Assembly (NCBI GenBank): GCA_910586705.1
Contig: CAJUJK010000016.1
Span: 21,222-85,221 of the forward strand
Reading direction: 5' to 3'
Source of the DNA: an uncultured Lachnospiraceae bacterium
GTDB lineage: Bacteria; Bacillota; Clostridia; Lachnospirales; Lachnospiraceae
Length of the DNA: 64,000 bases
Shown: positions 49,827 to 57,993 of the stretch, in pieces
How the letters are laid out: each line of letters begins with the position of its first letter
How positions within the stretch are numbered: the first letter of the stretch is position 1
Notes under the pieces: generated by a model
What the model was told of the DNA's origin: nothing
Seen by the model: the letters and a program-made list of their open reading frames with translations, nothing else
Databases searched by the model: none
Program-made: the position numbers and the translations under genes

Positions 49827-52412
49827 TTAGCAGGTCGCCCCGCCTTTCAGATGCACCTTCGCCCCGAGAATCGCTTCCTTCCTCGAAAGCAAATCATCCG
49901 CCATAAGCTGTGCCTGCACGTTCTCAAAGCCAAGCCTGCTTATCGTATCCGCAAACCGCTCTCCCGTATTGCCCTGTTCGCGGAACAGCAGGATCGCCTT
50001 TTCCAGAACGGAAAGCACTTCCTCCTCATCGAGGAATATCTTATCCAGCTTCTGCCCGTGCGCCACTCTCTTGCCCCAGCGCCCGCCGATGTAGATGCGG
50101 TAGCCGTACACGCTCTCCTCCGACGCCTTGAAGGGGCATTTGCCCACACAGCGTCCGCAGTTGTTGCATTTGTCGGGATCGATCACCAGCTTGCCGTCCA
50201 CCACCTGCGACGCCTCCACCGGGCACGCCAGTGAAACCTGACAGATCTTACAGCCCCGGCACTTCTCCAGATCAATCGCCGGCACCCGCTGTCCCACGAT
50301 ACCGAAATCATTCAGATCCGGCTTCACGCAGTTGTTCGGGCAGCCGCCCACCGCGATCTTAAACTTGTGCGGCAGCTTCACGGACGCGTAGCCGTGGAAG
50401 AACCGCTCATGTATCTTGTCGGATAAAGCGTAGGAGTCTAACAGCCCGTACTGACAGGTCGTTCCCTTGCACGCCACAACCGGGCGCACCTTGGAGCCTG
50501 TGCCGCCAGTTTCCAGACCTTCCTCCGCCAGAAATGCACGGATATTCTCGATCTGGTCAAAGGGCACGCCCACGATCTCCATGGTCAGGCGCGTCGTCAT
50601 AACCACGTCGCCGCTGCCGAACCGCTCCGCCGCCTCCGCGATCTTTTTGTGCTCCGCCGTGGTAATCTTGCCGTTTCTCGTGATCACACGGACGTTAAAA
50701 TTATTAGTCCCCTTATTGTGCAGACAGCCAAGCGCCTTCACGCGGGTAATCTCCTCCGCGGGCACCGTCACTACGCCGGGCTTGCTGTCCACTTTCACCA
50801 CGTTGAAGAAGGAGGAGCCCTCCAGCACCTTCGTGTTCGTGTAGCCGTAGCGTTTCAGCCTGTTCTGCAAAAGATAAGCTCTCTTGCCTTTCGCACAGAC
50901 AAGCAGTAGCTTTTCGTCCTTTGCAAGACCCGGCACCTCGCCTTTTACCTTGAGCAGATCCACGTAAGTGGCTCCCCCGATCACAGGTCCCATCGGATTC
51001 ACGTCTATGACGCGGTAGCCTTCCGCCGCCCCCGCCAGATATTCCGCGGGCGTAAAGCTATCCATATCACCCGTTATTTTATTTAACAGTATATGCACCG
51101 CCTGCACAAAGGGGTGGATCGCCGTGGAGAAAGGCGGCGCGTAGGACAGATCCAGACAGGTCATCTGCTCCAGCGTAGCGCCAAAAGTCACAGCCATCAC
51201 ACCGATATCCGTCACCTTATCCACCGCGCCCGGTCCCAGTACCTGCACGCCAAGCAGCTTGTGCGTCGCTTTGTCCGCCACCAGTTTGATCGCAAACCAT
51301 GCGCTGTCGGGATAGTAGTGCGCCTTGTCGTCCGTCACCGCCAGCGCGCACACCGGCTCGTACCCAGCCGCTTTCGCCTGCTCTTCGGAAAGCCCGGTCC
51401 TGCCGCCCGAAAGCCCCGGCAGCTTCACCACGCCCGTTCCCAGAACGCCCGGATAAGCCGCATCTCTGCCGCCGAGGGCAAGCGCGAGGGTACGTCCCTC
51501 CATGTTGGCGGAGGAACCCATGGGCGACCACTGTCTCTCCCCTGTGAGACGATTCTTCACCATGGCGCAGTCGCCCGCCGCATAGACATCCGCCACGTTC
51601 GTCGCCATCCTGTCATCCACCAGAATCGTTCCCTTAAACATCTCTATCCCGGTATCCTGCAAAAATCCCGTGTTCGGGCGGATGCCGATGGAGAGAATCA
51701 CCACGTCCGCAGGGAGCAGCCCCTTGTCCGTCTGCACCCCTTCCGCTCTCACGTCCCCGGTCACGCCTTCCAGTTTCGTGGATGTCATCACCTTGATGCC
51801 TTTCTTCGCAAGATGCCGCACCGCGTAGTCCGCCATCTCCCCGTCGAATCCCGGCATGATCTGGGGCGCCATATCAATCAGCGTCACCGAAAGCCCTTTT
51901 TCCAGCAGATTCTCCGCCACTTCCAGTCCGATGAAACCGCCGCCCACTACCACGGCGCGCTTCACATCGTCACCCGCTATGTAATCCCTCGTCTCAATCG
52001 CGTCGTCCGGCGTGCGCATCACGAAAACGCCCGGCAGATTTAATCCCGGCAGAGGCGGTACCACCGGGGAAGCCCCCACCGCCACGATACACGCGTCATA
52101 TTCATAAATCTCTTCCGCGCCCGTGCGCAGATTCTTCGCCACCGCCTTCTTTGCGTCCGTGTCAAGCGACACCACTTCCCGCTGGGGATAAACCATGGCG
52201 CCGGTGAGGGAACTGTATTTCTCCGGCGTATTGACAATGAGCTGCTCCTTCTCCGGGATCGCCCCGCCCACATAATAGGGAAGCCCGCATCCCGCGTAGG
52301 AAATGTCCTTGCCCTTTGTGACAATGGTCACCTCCGCCTCCGGGTTTACCCTCTTGAATTTTGCCGCGGCTTTCGTCCCCGCCGCCACGCCGCCAATCAC
52401 AAGTAATCTCAT
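49827..52412 (-). CDS. Multidomain FAD / rhodanese / siroheme-type Fe-S / ferredoxin oxidoreductase
   Basis: This 861-residue fusion has a CoA-disulfide-reductase-like flavoprotein half: FAD motif VIGGVAAGTKAA, active Cys42 in ISYAGCGLPYY, NAD motif VVVGGGFIGLEVAENL and dimerisation domain to about 445. A rhodanese-like domain (about 455-548, Cys506) follows. Next come a sulfite/nitrite reductase half-domain and siroheme/4Fe-4S region (about 565-715; Cys648, Cys653, Cys691, Cys695 in CKGTTC and GGCPNNC). The C-terminus has two 4Fe-4S ferredoxin clusters (Cys718/721/724/730 and 749/752/755/759). It probably moves electrons from NAD(P)H to a sulfur or nitrogen oxyanion or persulfide at siroheme, all in the cytoplasm. 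It heads the siroheme operon. Confidence 0.88.
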   Translation of the reverse strand: MRLLVIGGVAAGTKAAAKFKRVNPEAEVTIVTKGKDISYAGCGLPYYVGGAIPEKEQLIVNTPEKYSSLTGAMVYPQREVVSLDTDAKKAVAKNLRTGAEEIYEYDACIVAVGASPVVPPLPGLNLPGVFVMRTPDDAIETRDYIAGDDVKRAVVVGGGFIGLEVAENLLEKGLSVTLIDMAPQIMPGFDGEMADYAVRHLAKKGIKVMTSTKLEGVTGDVRAEGVQTDKGLLPADVVILSIGIRPNTGFLQDTGIEMFKGTILVDDRMATNVADVYAAGDCAMVKNRLTGERQWSPMGSSANMEGRTLALALGGRDAAYPGVLGTGVVKLPGLSGGRTGLSEEQAKAAGYEPVCALAVTDDKAHYYPDSAWFAIKLVADKATHKLLGVQVLGPGAVDKVTDIGVMAVTFGATLEQMTCLDLSYAPPFSTAIHPFVQAVHILLNKITGDMDSFTPAEYLAGAAEGYRVIDVNPMGPVIGGATYVDLLKVKGEVPGLAKDEKLLLVCAKGKRAYLLQNRLKRYGYTNTKVLEGSSFFNVVKVDSKPGVVTVPAEEITRVKALGCLHNKGTNNFNVRVITRNGKITTAEHKKIAEAAERFGSGDVVMTTRLTMEIVGVPFDQIENIRAFLAEEGLETGGTGSKVRPVVACKGTTCQYGLLDSYALSDKIHERFFHGYASVKLPHKFKIAVGGCPNNCVKPDLNDFGIVGQRVPAIDLEKCRGCKICQVSLACPVEASQVVDGKLVIDPDKCNNCGRCVGKCPFKASEESVYGYRIYIGGRWGKRVAHGQKLDKIFLDEEEVLSVLEKAILLFREQGNTGERFADTISRLGFENVQAQLMADDLLSRKEAILGAKVHLKGGATC

Positions 52413-52556
52413 AGCATACCTCCTTCTTTCTGATAAGAACCGACCTCATGTTCTCCAAAAAACAGCGTCTTAAATTTATAATAAAAATCGAGATTCTCTG
52501 CTCTTCATCATGCCATAAAAACAGGCAAAAAGCAACTTCGCGCCGCCGCGCATTCG

Positions 52557-53459
52557 TCACGCCAAATTTTCATCAATATACGCAAAATAAGCCTTTTTAT
52601 TGACCGCTTCTTCATTTGTCCGATACCATTTTGCGGCTTCCTTTAGCCCCTCTTCAAACGGGATGGTATTCGGATAGACAGCCTGCATTTTCCGCACATC
52701 CAGCTCATAGTCATAGTCATAAAAGCTGAAATAGTTTCTCTGCTCGATCTCTTTAGAAACATTCACAAAGGAAGGTTCTTTGCCGAAGCAGGCATAGCAC
52801 ATGGTCACCCATTCTTTGACTGACACAGTCCCTGTATTTCCCACATTCAAAATATGGGCGGCGGGTTTTGTCTCCATGACCGCTTCCATAACGCCGCACA
52901 GGTCCCTCACATGAAAGAACTGCAGCCGCTGCCCGCCGTCTCCCGGCAGATAGAACTTTCGGTCCGCCTTCGCACAGTCAAACACAAACGCCTCTCTGTA
53001 CACATTATTCATCGGTCCGTAAAGGTATGGCGGTCTTAAGAGATACGCATCCGGGACTCTTTTTAACAGCTCCGTCTCCGCCTCCATTTTGTCCGCCCCG
53101 TACTTTCCCCAAAACCGATTGACTGCCCTTGGCGATTCTTCCCGGAACGGCTTCTCTGCGTCCTCCGGATACACCGCGCCCGAACTGATCATAAGGTACT
53201 GCCCAAAGGAGCCGAGCGCATCGCACAGGTCTGTGATGTCCCGCGCGTCATAAGAAGTTATGTCAACCACACTGTCGAAGGAAAACCGCTTCAACGCATC
53301 ACCCAGACAGTGCCTGTCCCCTTCTATTAATCTGACGCCGTCCACCTGCGGCTTCGTATTTCTGTTGAGCACATAAACCTCATATCCCCTCTGCACGAAA
53401 TACGCCGCCGCGTACTTGCTGACAAACGTGGTGCCGCCGGTAATTAAAATCTTTTTCAT
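52557..53459 (-). CDS. NAD-dependent epimerase/dehydratase family protein
   Basis: The 300-residue protein is a short-chain extended Rossmann enzyme. The N-terminal motif is ILITGGTTFVSKYAAAYF (GxxGxxG region altered to GGTTFVS, as in some atypical members). SGAVYPED, a Tyr-Gly-x-x-Lys (KYGADKMEAE) catalytic motif and LRPPYLYGP follow. Substrates in this family are mostly nucleotide sugars, but this atypical subgroup is not assigned. It lies upstream of the multidomain reductase with a 144-bp gap and is probably a separate unit. Confidence 0.88.
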   Translation of the reverse strand: MKKILITGGTTFVSKYAAAYFVQRGYEVYVLNRNTKPQVDGVRLIEGDRHCLGDALKRFSFDSVVDITSYDARDITDLCDALGSFGQYLMISSGAVYPEDAEKPFREESPRAVNRFWGKYGADKMEAETELLKRVPDAYLLRPPYLYGPMNNVYREAFVFDCAKADRKFYLPGDGGQRLQFFHVRDLCGVMEAVMETKPAAHILNVGNTGTVSVKEWVTMCYACFGKEPSFVNVSKEIEQRNYFSFYDYDYELDVRKMQAVYPNTIPFEEGLKEAAKWYRTNEEAVNKKAYFAYIDENLA

Positions 53460-53546
53460 CCTGTCCCCCTGTCCCGCCAGACCAATGACGCCTTTCCTGT
53501 ATATTGTAGCACAATGCCCCGCCCGGCATCAACGGTCCGCCGGACG

Positions 53547-53588
53547 GATTTGGCGGATTTGGCGGTTTTGACAGTTTTGACAGTTACT
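53547..53588. repeat. Micro-tandem repeat upstream of the mntP promoter
   Basis: Two GGATTTGGC-type units are followed by two GTTTTGACA-type units, giving a 9- to 10-bp tandem pattern in the gap between the epimerase gene and mntP. No function is evident. Confidence 0.5.
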
Positions 53589-53600
53589 GGAAAACAACTG

Positions 53601-53629
53601 TTGACAAATGCCCTTTTTGATGATAAATT
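53601..53629 (+). promoter_or_regulatory. Promoter of the mntP riboswitch transcript
   Basis: A perfect TTGACA (53601-53606) and TAAATT (53624-53629) are 17 bp apart, placing the start about 10 bp before the riboswitch aptamer. Confidence 0.8.
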
Positions 53630-53644
53630 TCTTTTAATATCATT

Positions 53645-53730
53645 CCCATGGGGGAGTAGCAAGCGTATATCGTAACAAGTCAACATACTGACCGTCCGGT
53701 CTGGCTTGTTTTAAATTGCGAGACTCATGT
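53645..53730 (+). ncRNA. yybP-ykoY manganese riboswitch aptamer
   Basis: The conserved loop 1 sequence GGGGAGTAGC (53651-53660), the central TCAACATACTG segment with a GACCG/CGGTC hairpin, and the loop 3 sequence GCGAGACT (53718-53725) are all present in the order of the yybP-ykoY family. CATG at 53647-53650 can pair with CATG at 53726-53729 to close the structure. It precedes mntP, the best-known partner of this manganese-sensing RNA. Confidence 0.9.
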
Positions 53731-53735
53731 ATAGT

Positions 53736-53809
53736 GAAACTATACGTGAAGTCTGTGTATTTTTAAACATATTCCAAGTATAGTTTCCGAAACTGTACTT
53801 GGTTTTTTT
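53736..53809 (+). terminator. Riboswitch expression platform: antiterminator and terminator
   Basis: The terminator arms CCAAGTATAGTTT and AAACTGTACTTGG (53774-53786 and 53790-53802) are followed by seven T residues. GAAACTATAC (53736-53745) is perfectly complementary to GTATAGTTTC (53778-53787) inside the terminator arm and would form the competing antiterminator. This gives a complete transcriptional on/off switch 27 bp before the mntP start. Confidence 0.88.
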
Positions 53810-53835
53810 CATTTCTAACGCAGGAGGAACGAAAG

Positions 53836-54420
53836 ATGGAGTGGGATTACTTGTTTTTCTTTAACAGCGCGCTGCTCGGAGTCGGGCTTTCCATGGACGC
53901 CTTTTCCGTATCTCTGGCAAACGGATTGCACAAGCCGGATATGACGCGGAAAAAAATGTGCGGCATCGCCGGCGTGTTCGCCTTTTTTCAAGCGGCAATG
54001 CCACTAGCGGGCTGGGTCTGCGTCCACACCTTCATCCGATATTTTACCGCCTTTCAAAAACTGGTGCCGTGGATCGCTCTGGCGCTTTTGCTTTTCATCG
54101 GCGGCAAAATGTTCGCGGACGGCATAAAGGGCGGCAATGACGAGACAGAAAAGCCCGGAACAGACATGACTACCCTCCTGCTGCAGGGGATCGCCACATC
54201 CATAGACGCCCTGTCCGTGGGCTTTACCATTGCGAAATACGGGTTTACCATGGCGTTTGTCTGCGCCCTTATCATTGCGGCGGTTACCTTTGTGATCTGC
54301 ATGGCGGGGCTGGATATCGGGAAGAAATTCGGAACGAAATATTCAGACCGGGCGACTGTGCTTGGCGGCACGATCCTGATCCTGATCGGCATTGAAATTT
54401 TTGTGTCGGGCGTATTTTAA
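53836..54420 (+). CDS. mntP: Manganese efflux pump MntP
   Basis: The 194-residue membrane protein has six predicted membrane segments in two repeats. The two conserved Asp-containing motifs are GLSMDAFSVSLANG (first half) and IATSIDALSVGFTIA (second half). MntP exports Mn(II) when it is in excess. CAGGAGG precedes the ATG. The manganese riboswitch upstream fits this role directly. Confidence 0.95.
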   Translation: MEWDYLFFFNSALLGVGLSMDAFSVSLANGLHKPDMTRKKMCGIAGVFAFFQAAMPLAGWVCVHTFIRYFTAFQKLVPWIALALLLFIGGKMFADGIKGGNDETEKPGTDMTTLLLQGIATSIDALSVGFTIAKYGFTMAFVCALIIAAVTFVICMAGLDIGKKFGTKYSDRATVLGGTILILIGIEIFVSGVF

Positions 54421-54589
54421 AATTGCATGTTCAAAATCGACTCTGGTAAACAATGCAATTTTGCAACGGATGTATGCCCTCCCCAAAAACAAATACGCTT
54501 GTAAAAACAGTTTGAGATATGTCCCGGGATTGTTTATAATAATAAGTAAGAAGGAAAACACATTCAGCAGCAGAAAGGGGGACGCATTT

Positions 54590-55189
54590 ATGTATAACAT
54601 CATCACAATCGAGCGGCGTTATGCCAGCGGGGGACACGAGATCGGAAAAAGACTGGCGGAATCGCTGGGATATAAACTATATGACCGGAATATCCTGTTG
54701 GAGGCGGCGCAGAAACTTGACATACCGTTTTATAACATTGAAACCCTTGAGGAGAGCAGCTCCGGCAATGTCCTTTTAAACTTGTCCAAAACCCCTCTGG
54801 GCGGACTTTCCGGCAATAAGAACCTGCCCCTTGCGGACCAGCTTTTTCTGGAGGAAAAGCGCATCATCGAAAAGGCGGCAGAAGAAGGAAACTGCGTGAT
54901 CGTCGGAAGAGCCTCCGGCTATATTTTGAAGGATGTGGAAAACGCCCTGCATGTGTTTGTCTATGCCAACCATGAAAAACGGATACAGCGTGCAATCGAG
55001 CGGGAGGGCATCCAGAAGGCGGAAGCCGAAAACGCACTGAAAAAGAATGACAAGAGAAGAAAAAATTTCTACAACGCGCTTACCACCCACGAGTGGGGCG
55101 ATCCGAAAAACTATGACCTGTACATGAATGCCGGGAATCTGGGAATTGACCTCTGCGTCAGTATTCTGATGGAGGCGGCGAAAGGGTAA
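54590..55189 (+). CDS. Cytidylate kinase-like family protein
   Basis: The 199-residue protein belongs to the cytidylate-kinase-like group common in Clostridia. Visible segments are IERRYASGGHEIGKRLAESLGYKLYDRNIL (P-loop region, SGGHEIG), a middle EGNCVIVGRASGYIL and DVENALHVFVYANHEKRI. The frame extends back to 54392 inside mntP, but the ATG at 54590 has AAAGGGGG and matches the family start. Its substrate has not been settled for most members. It is probably co-transcribed with mntP or from a nearby promoter. Confidence 0.85.
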   Translation: MYNIITIERRYASGGHEIGKRLAESLGYKLYDRNILLEAAQKLDIPFYNIETLEESSSGNVLLNLSKTPLGGLSGNKNLPLADQLFLEEKRIIEKAAEEGNCVIVGRASGYILKDVENALHVFVYANHEKRIQRAIEREGIQKAEAENALKKNDKRRKNFYNALTTHEWGDPKNYDLYMNAGNLGIDLCVSILMEAAKG

Positions 55190-55204
55190 ACTTGCAAACG
55201 CTAT

Positions 55205-55241
55205 GGGGCGCGGATTGACTATGCAAGTCAGTCTGCGCCCC
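55205..55241. terminator. Convergent terminator
   Basis: A 16-bp stem, GGGGCGCGGATTGACT with AGTCAGTCTGCGCCCC (two G-U pairs), encloses a short loop. It lies between the convergent kinase-like and DUF3788 genes and overlaps the stop codon of the latter. Confidence 0.82.
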
Positions 55242-55650
55242 TTCTTATCCGGATAAGCCTAAGAACATCTTTGTACAGGTCTTCTTCATCCTCCAGATCA
55301 ATCATCAGCCACCGCTGCCCGTTTCCCTCCTGCGTCTGTTGATAAATTTGCCGTAGCTGCGCCGTACAAGCAGGAAGCATTTCTTCCACAGCAGCCTTTT
55401 CCTTTTTGCCAACCACCACCAGAACGGTAAAATACCCCTCTCTCGGATAGACCGTGCACAATGATTTTCCCGCCTTCTTCCACTTCACGTTCCATCCCTT
55501 CTCCCAGCTGCAGGAGCTGTACTCCATTTTTTCCCCGCACTTATAAGCACTCTTAATCTCCGAGCAAAACTGCGTGAAAAGGGGATTTCTGACATATTCG
55601 CCCAACTCTTCCATGGTGGGGCATATCTTTTTATCCTGCAAGTCGATCAA
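55228..55650 (-). CDS. DUF3788 family protein
   Basis: The 140-residue soluble protein has the DUF3788 pattern: an N-terminal P-T-x-E-E-L start (KKICPTMEELGEYV), WEKGWNVKWKKAGKSLCTVYPREGYFTVLVVVGKKE, and a C-terminal DVLRLIRIR. Members are common in Firmicutes and Bacteroidetes and belong to the YdhG/DUF1801-like fold. No activity is known. It is a single gene, convergent with the kinase-like gene. Confidence 0.82.
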   Translation of the reverse strand: MIDLQDKKICPTMEELGEYVRNPLFTQFCSEIKSAYKCGEKMEYSSCSWEKGWNVKWKKAGKSLCTVYPREGYFTVLVVVGKKEKAAVEEMLPACTAQLRQIYQQTQEGNGQRWLMIDLEDEEDLYKDVLRLIRIRRGAD

Positions 55651-55741
55651 ATTTTTCCCTCCAAATCAAGTAATTTCCTTTTTCTGGATGCCCGTCAATG
55701 TCTGCCCGTTTCCAAACCATTCCGGCATCCCCGCTAGTACA

Positions 55742-56281
55742 CTAGCCCAATTTGTAATCTTCCTTTTGTACCAGCTCGTAAAATACAGCGGAAATATATT
55801 CTTTGCTTGTATGCTTTTCCCCCGCATACATCGGATTTACAACAAAATGCGCAAACTCGGTATAGGGAGCCACCTTCTTTACAACACGCACCAGCTTATT
55901 ATATACTTTTGTGAGCATGTCCGGGCGGGGAATCCAGTCGCCATCATCCGTATACCTTCCGGTCACAATGTAAAGCCTGTTTTTCACAATCTCCTGTTTT
56001 CCCGGAATGCAAAAACCCGCTTCGATCACGCCAAGCCACGCTTCGTCGGCAACATATTCATTTTGGGATGCCCGTGTCACATCAAATCCCCCGATTTCGG
56101 GAATGTGAAAATAATATTCGCGGCAGTCCGGTTGTACCACATCCAGCGTAGTTCCCGGAATCAACCGCCATCTGCCGTCCTCATATGTATGTCTGTAAAT
56201 GACGCAGCCGCTGTCCAGAGCAGCCTGCGCAACAGACAAAAAATCGTGATATCCCATGTAGTAATTGATCTGCTTTCCCAT
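55742..56281 (-). CDS. Hypothetical protein, 179 aa
   Basis: I do not recognise the family. The protein is soluble, rich in Tyr and Trp, with a central segment DWIPRPDMLTKVYNKLVRVVKKVAPYTEF and a hydrophobic C-terminal SKEYISAVFYELVQ. The pattern loosely resembles immunity or SUKH-like neighbours of polymorphic toxins, but no toxin is present. The ribosome site (AGGAG) lies rather far from the ATG. It follows the 56314-56679 gene after 32 bp. Confidence 0.65.
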   Translation of the reverse strand: MGKQINYYMGYHDFLSVAQAALDSGCVIYRHTYEDGRWRLIPGTTLDVVQPDCREYYFHIPEIGGFDVTRASQNEYVADEAWLGVIEAGFCIPGKQEIVKNRLYIVTGRYTDDGDWIPRPDMLTKVYNKLVRVVKKVAPYTEFAHFVVNPMYAGEKHTSKEYISAVFYELVQKEDYKLG

Positions 56282-56313
56282 ATAATTACGCGCTGTTCTC
56301 CTAAACCTGTATT

Positions 56314-56679
56314 TCAGCCAAGATCCATGAACGTATCGTTTTCTTCATAGTAAAGAATCGCCTTATACAGTTCTTGTACCGCAGCGTTTTCTTTCTGATC
56401 CAGCGCAGACATAATAACATCCTGCAGCATATCATGCGTATAAACCACGTCAAGACCATTTTGCACAGCCAGTTCAGGAAAGGTCTCCTCATCTGTCTCC
56501 ACATCATACGCGGGATAGGGAAGCACATAACATGCAGATTCTAAATCCAGATCCGAAGATTTTGCATAGACACACCATTGGCTGTCCGCACACAATTTTG
56601 TTTCGCCTTCCTCTAAATACACTTCTTTAATTTCTTCAATAATTTCTTTAAATAGATACTCCGTTTTTTCATTTTCCAT
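56314..56679 (-). CDS. Hypothetical acidic protein, 121 aa
   Basis: The 121-residue protein is strongly acidic (Glu/Asp-rich), starts MENEKTEYLFKEIIEEIKEV and has an aromatic middle (CYVLPYPAYDV). No membrane or DNA-binding segment is visible. GGAAAGGAAGG precedes the ATG at 56679; the frame opens 14 codons earlier without a site. It probably forms a two-gene unit with the following 179-aa gene. The function is unknown. Confidence 0.65.
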   Translation of the reverse strand: MENEKTEYLFKEIIEEIKEVYLEEGETKLCADSQWCVYAKSSDLDLESACYVLPYPAYDVETDEETFPELAVQNGLDVVYTHDMLQDVIMSALDQKENAAVQELYKAILYYEENDTFMDLG

Positions 56680-56792
56680 GCCTTCCTTTCCTCTAAAAAC
56701 AAGATTTGCCATGACGACCACAAATTAAAACGCGTCCATTCTTTGTTTCCTACTGTAAAAAGGGGGGCTTGTCGAGTAACACTATATATATG

Positions 56793-57224
56793 TTACAGAT
56801 ATCCCCGTCTCCCCGCCTCTTCCATGAGCCGTGGCTGGATATCGGGATATGTCAGCCCATCCGGCAGTTTATCCATCAGCGCAATCTGCTCAATCTCGCT
56901 GTGCAGTTCCTCCTCAAAACGCGCAATCTCGGCAAAAAACAGCATACCAAAAGATTCTTCACCATGACCGGCATGGTCAGACACCGTGACGGAATATACA
57001 CAGACCGGGGCTATCTGAAATTCCAGAGCGCCTGTCTCCTCGTACAGTTCCCGCTTTGCCGTTTCCAAAATATCCTCCCCACGTTCCCGATGCCCTCCGG
57101 GTATTTCCCATGTTTCCCTGTCCCTGTGTCTGCAGAACACATATTTATCCTGTGCCTTGGACAGTATGACCGCAAACGCAAGCCGTTCGTCCGCTATCTC
57201 TTCATAAAACTTAACCTCTGTCAT
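56793..57224 (-). CDS. Nudix hydrolase
   Basis: The 143-residue protein has a complete Nudix box, GGHRERGEDILETAKRELYEETG (Gly-x5-Glu-x7-Arg-Glu-x2-Glu-Glu-x-Gly). Nudix enzymes hydrolyse nucleoside diphosphates linked to other groups, such as oxidised NTPs. The ATG at 57224 follows GGGAGAAACGAAGGA; upstream codons have no ribosome site and a different composition. It lies after the HTH gene on the same strand. Substrate not assigned. Confidence 0.88.
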   Translation of the reverse strand: MTEVKFYEEIADERLAFAVILSKAQDKYVFCRHRDRETWEIPGGHRERGEDILETAKRELYEETGALEFQIAPVCVYSVTVSDHAGHGEESFGMLFFAEIARFEEELHSEIEQIALMDKLPDGLTYPDIQPRLMEEAGRRGYL

Positions 57225-57306
57225 TTCCTTCGTTTCTCCCGGAGCAGCGGTCCACCGGCATCCCCGCCCCCCCCTGTTTGTCTGTCCCAAGCCCCTTATC
57301 GTCCGC

Positions 57307-57513
57307 TTAAAAATAAAATAATTCTTCAAACTTTTTATTAAGCGCAATGCACAAAACCAACGCTAATTTAGCTGTGGGATTAAACTGTCCCGTTTCGATT
57401 GAACTGATCGTATTGCGGGATACGCCAACCAGTTCCGCCAGTTGGTTTTGTGATAATTTCCGCTCCGCCCGCGCTTCCTTAAGACGGTTTTTTAATATCA
57501 GTTTATCGTCCAA
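57307..57513 (-). CDS. XRE-family transcriptional regulator, 68 aa
   Basis: This is a compact helix-turn-helix protein: LKEARAERKLSQNQLAELVGVSRNTISSIETGQFNPTAKLALVLCIALNKKFEELF. It begins at TTG with AAGGCGG ahead. It lacks a sensing domain. It lies 12 bp after a DUF6442-like membrane gene, a pairing common in Firmicutes. The 17-bp direct repeats at the promoter of the pair are likely its own binding sites. Confidence 0.9.
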   Translation of the reverse strand: MDDKLILKNRLKEARAERKLSQNQLAELVGVSRNTISSIETGQFNPTAKLALVLCIALNKKFEELFYF

Positions 57514-57525
57514 GTCATCACCGCC

Positions 57526-57882
57526 TTACAAAACCAGAGAAGATGCAATCAGACAATACACATGATATCCCGACATTACAGATACCATTATAGTATAGAC
57601 GACTGCCATGGCAAACTCACGTTTATGTCGGAATCTCCTGTATTTCACCCATAATGTCACCATCTCGGGCGTAAAAGAAAGCGCCCACAGCCCCCAATGT
57701 ATGCCGCCTCCGAGAAGCATCTGTACAATAGTAAAGACTCCCACAAGAGCCATCATTACGATGGTCGCTTTCGCACTTGCCTGTTTTAAAATCTCAAGTT
57801 CATAGATGTCCTTATTTCTATTTTCCGCTCTGCTTCTTTCCAAAATTTCTTCTCTGTCCACGGAATAACCCCCAATCCACAT
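57526..57882 (-). CDS. DUF6442-like membrane protein
   Basis: The 118-residue protein begins with a charged motif (REEILERSRAENRNKDIYELE) followed by four hydrophobic segments. The motif matches what I recall of DUF6442, a family encoded beside small XRE regulators. The ATG at 57882 is used here. A TTG two codons upstream opens the same frame. No strong ribosome site is seen, and the predicted 5' leader is only about 20 bases. Its function is unknown. Confidence 0.78.
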   Translation of the reverse strand: MWIGGYSVDREEILERSRAENRNKDIYELEILKQASAKATIVMMALVGVFTIVQMLLGGGIHWGLWALSFTPEMVTLWVKYRRFRHKREFAMAVVYTIMVSVMSGYHVYCLIASSLVL

Positions 57883-57883
57883 C

Positions 57884-57936
57884 GCCAAGTTTTCTTGTCA
57901 TATTCTCATTATAGTGTTGCCAAGTTTTCTTGTCAA
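57884..57936 (-). promoter_or_regulatory. Consensus promoter with two 17-bp direct repeats
   Basis: On the minus strand TTGACA (57936-57931) and TATAAT (57913-57908) are 17 bp apart, a perfect sigma-A promoter. GCCAAGTTTTCTTGTCA occurs without mismatch at 57884-57900 and 57919-57935, 35 bp apart. One copy covers the -35 box and one covers the leader and start. This is the layout of an autoregulated operator. Confidence 0.85.
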
Positions 57937-57993
57937 TATTTCTGAGATGTTTTTCCGAAAGCAACAGTACCATACCGTTCCAAAACCAAAACC

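Noticed and set aside
55742..56679. Polymorphic-toxin immunity pair
   Set aside because: The two unknown proteins have a loose resemblance in composition only. No toxin, repeat or secretion gene is nearby.
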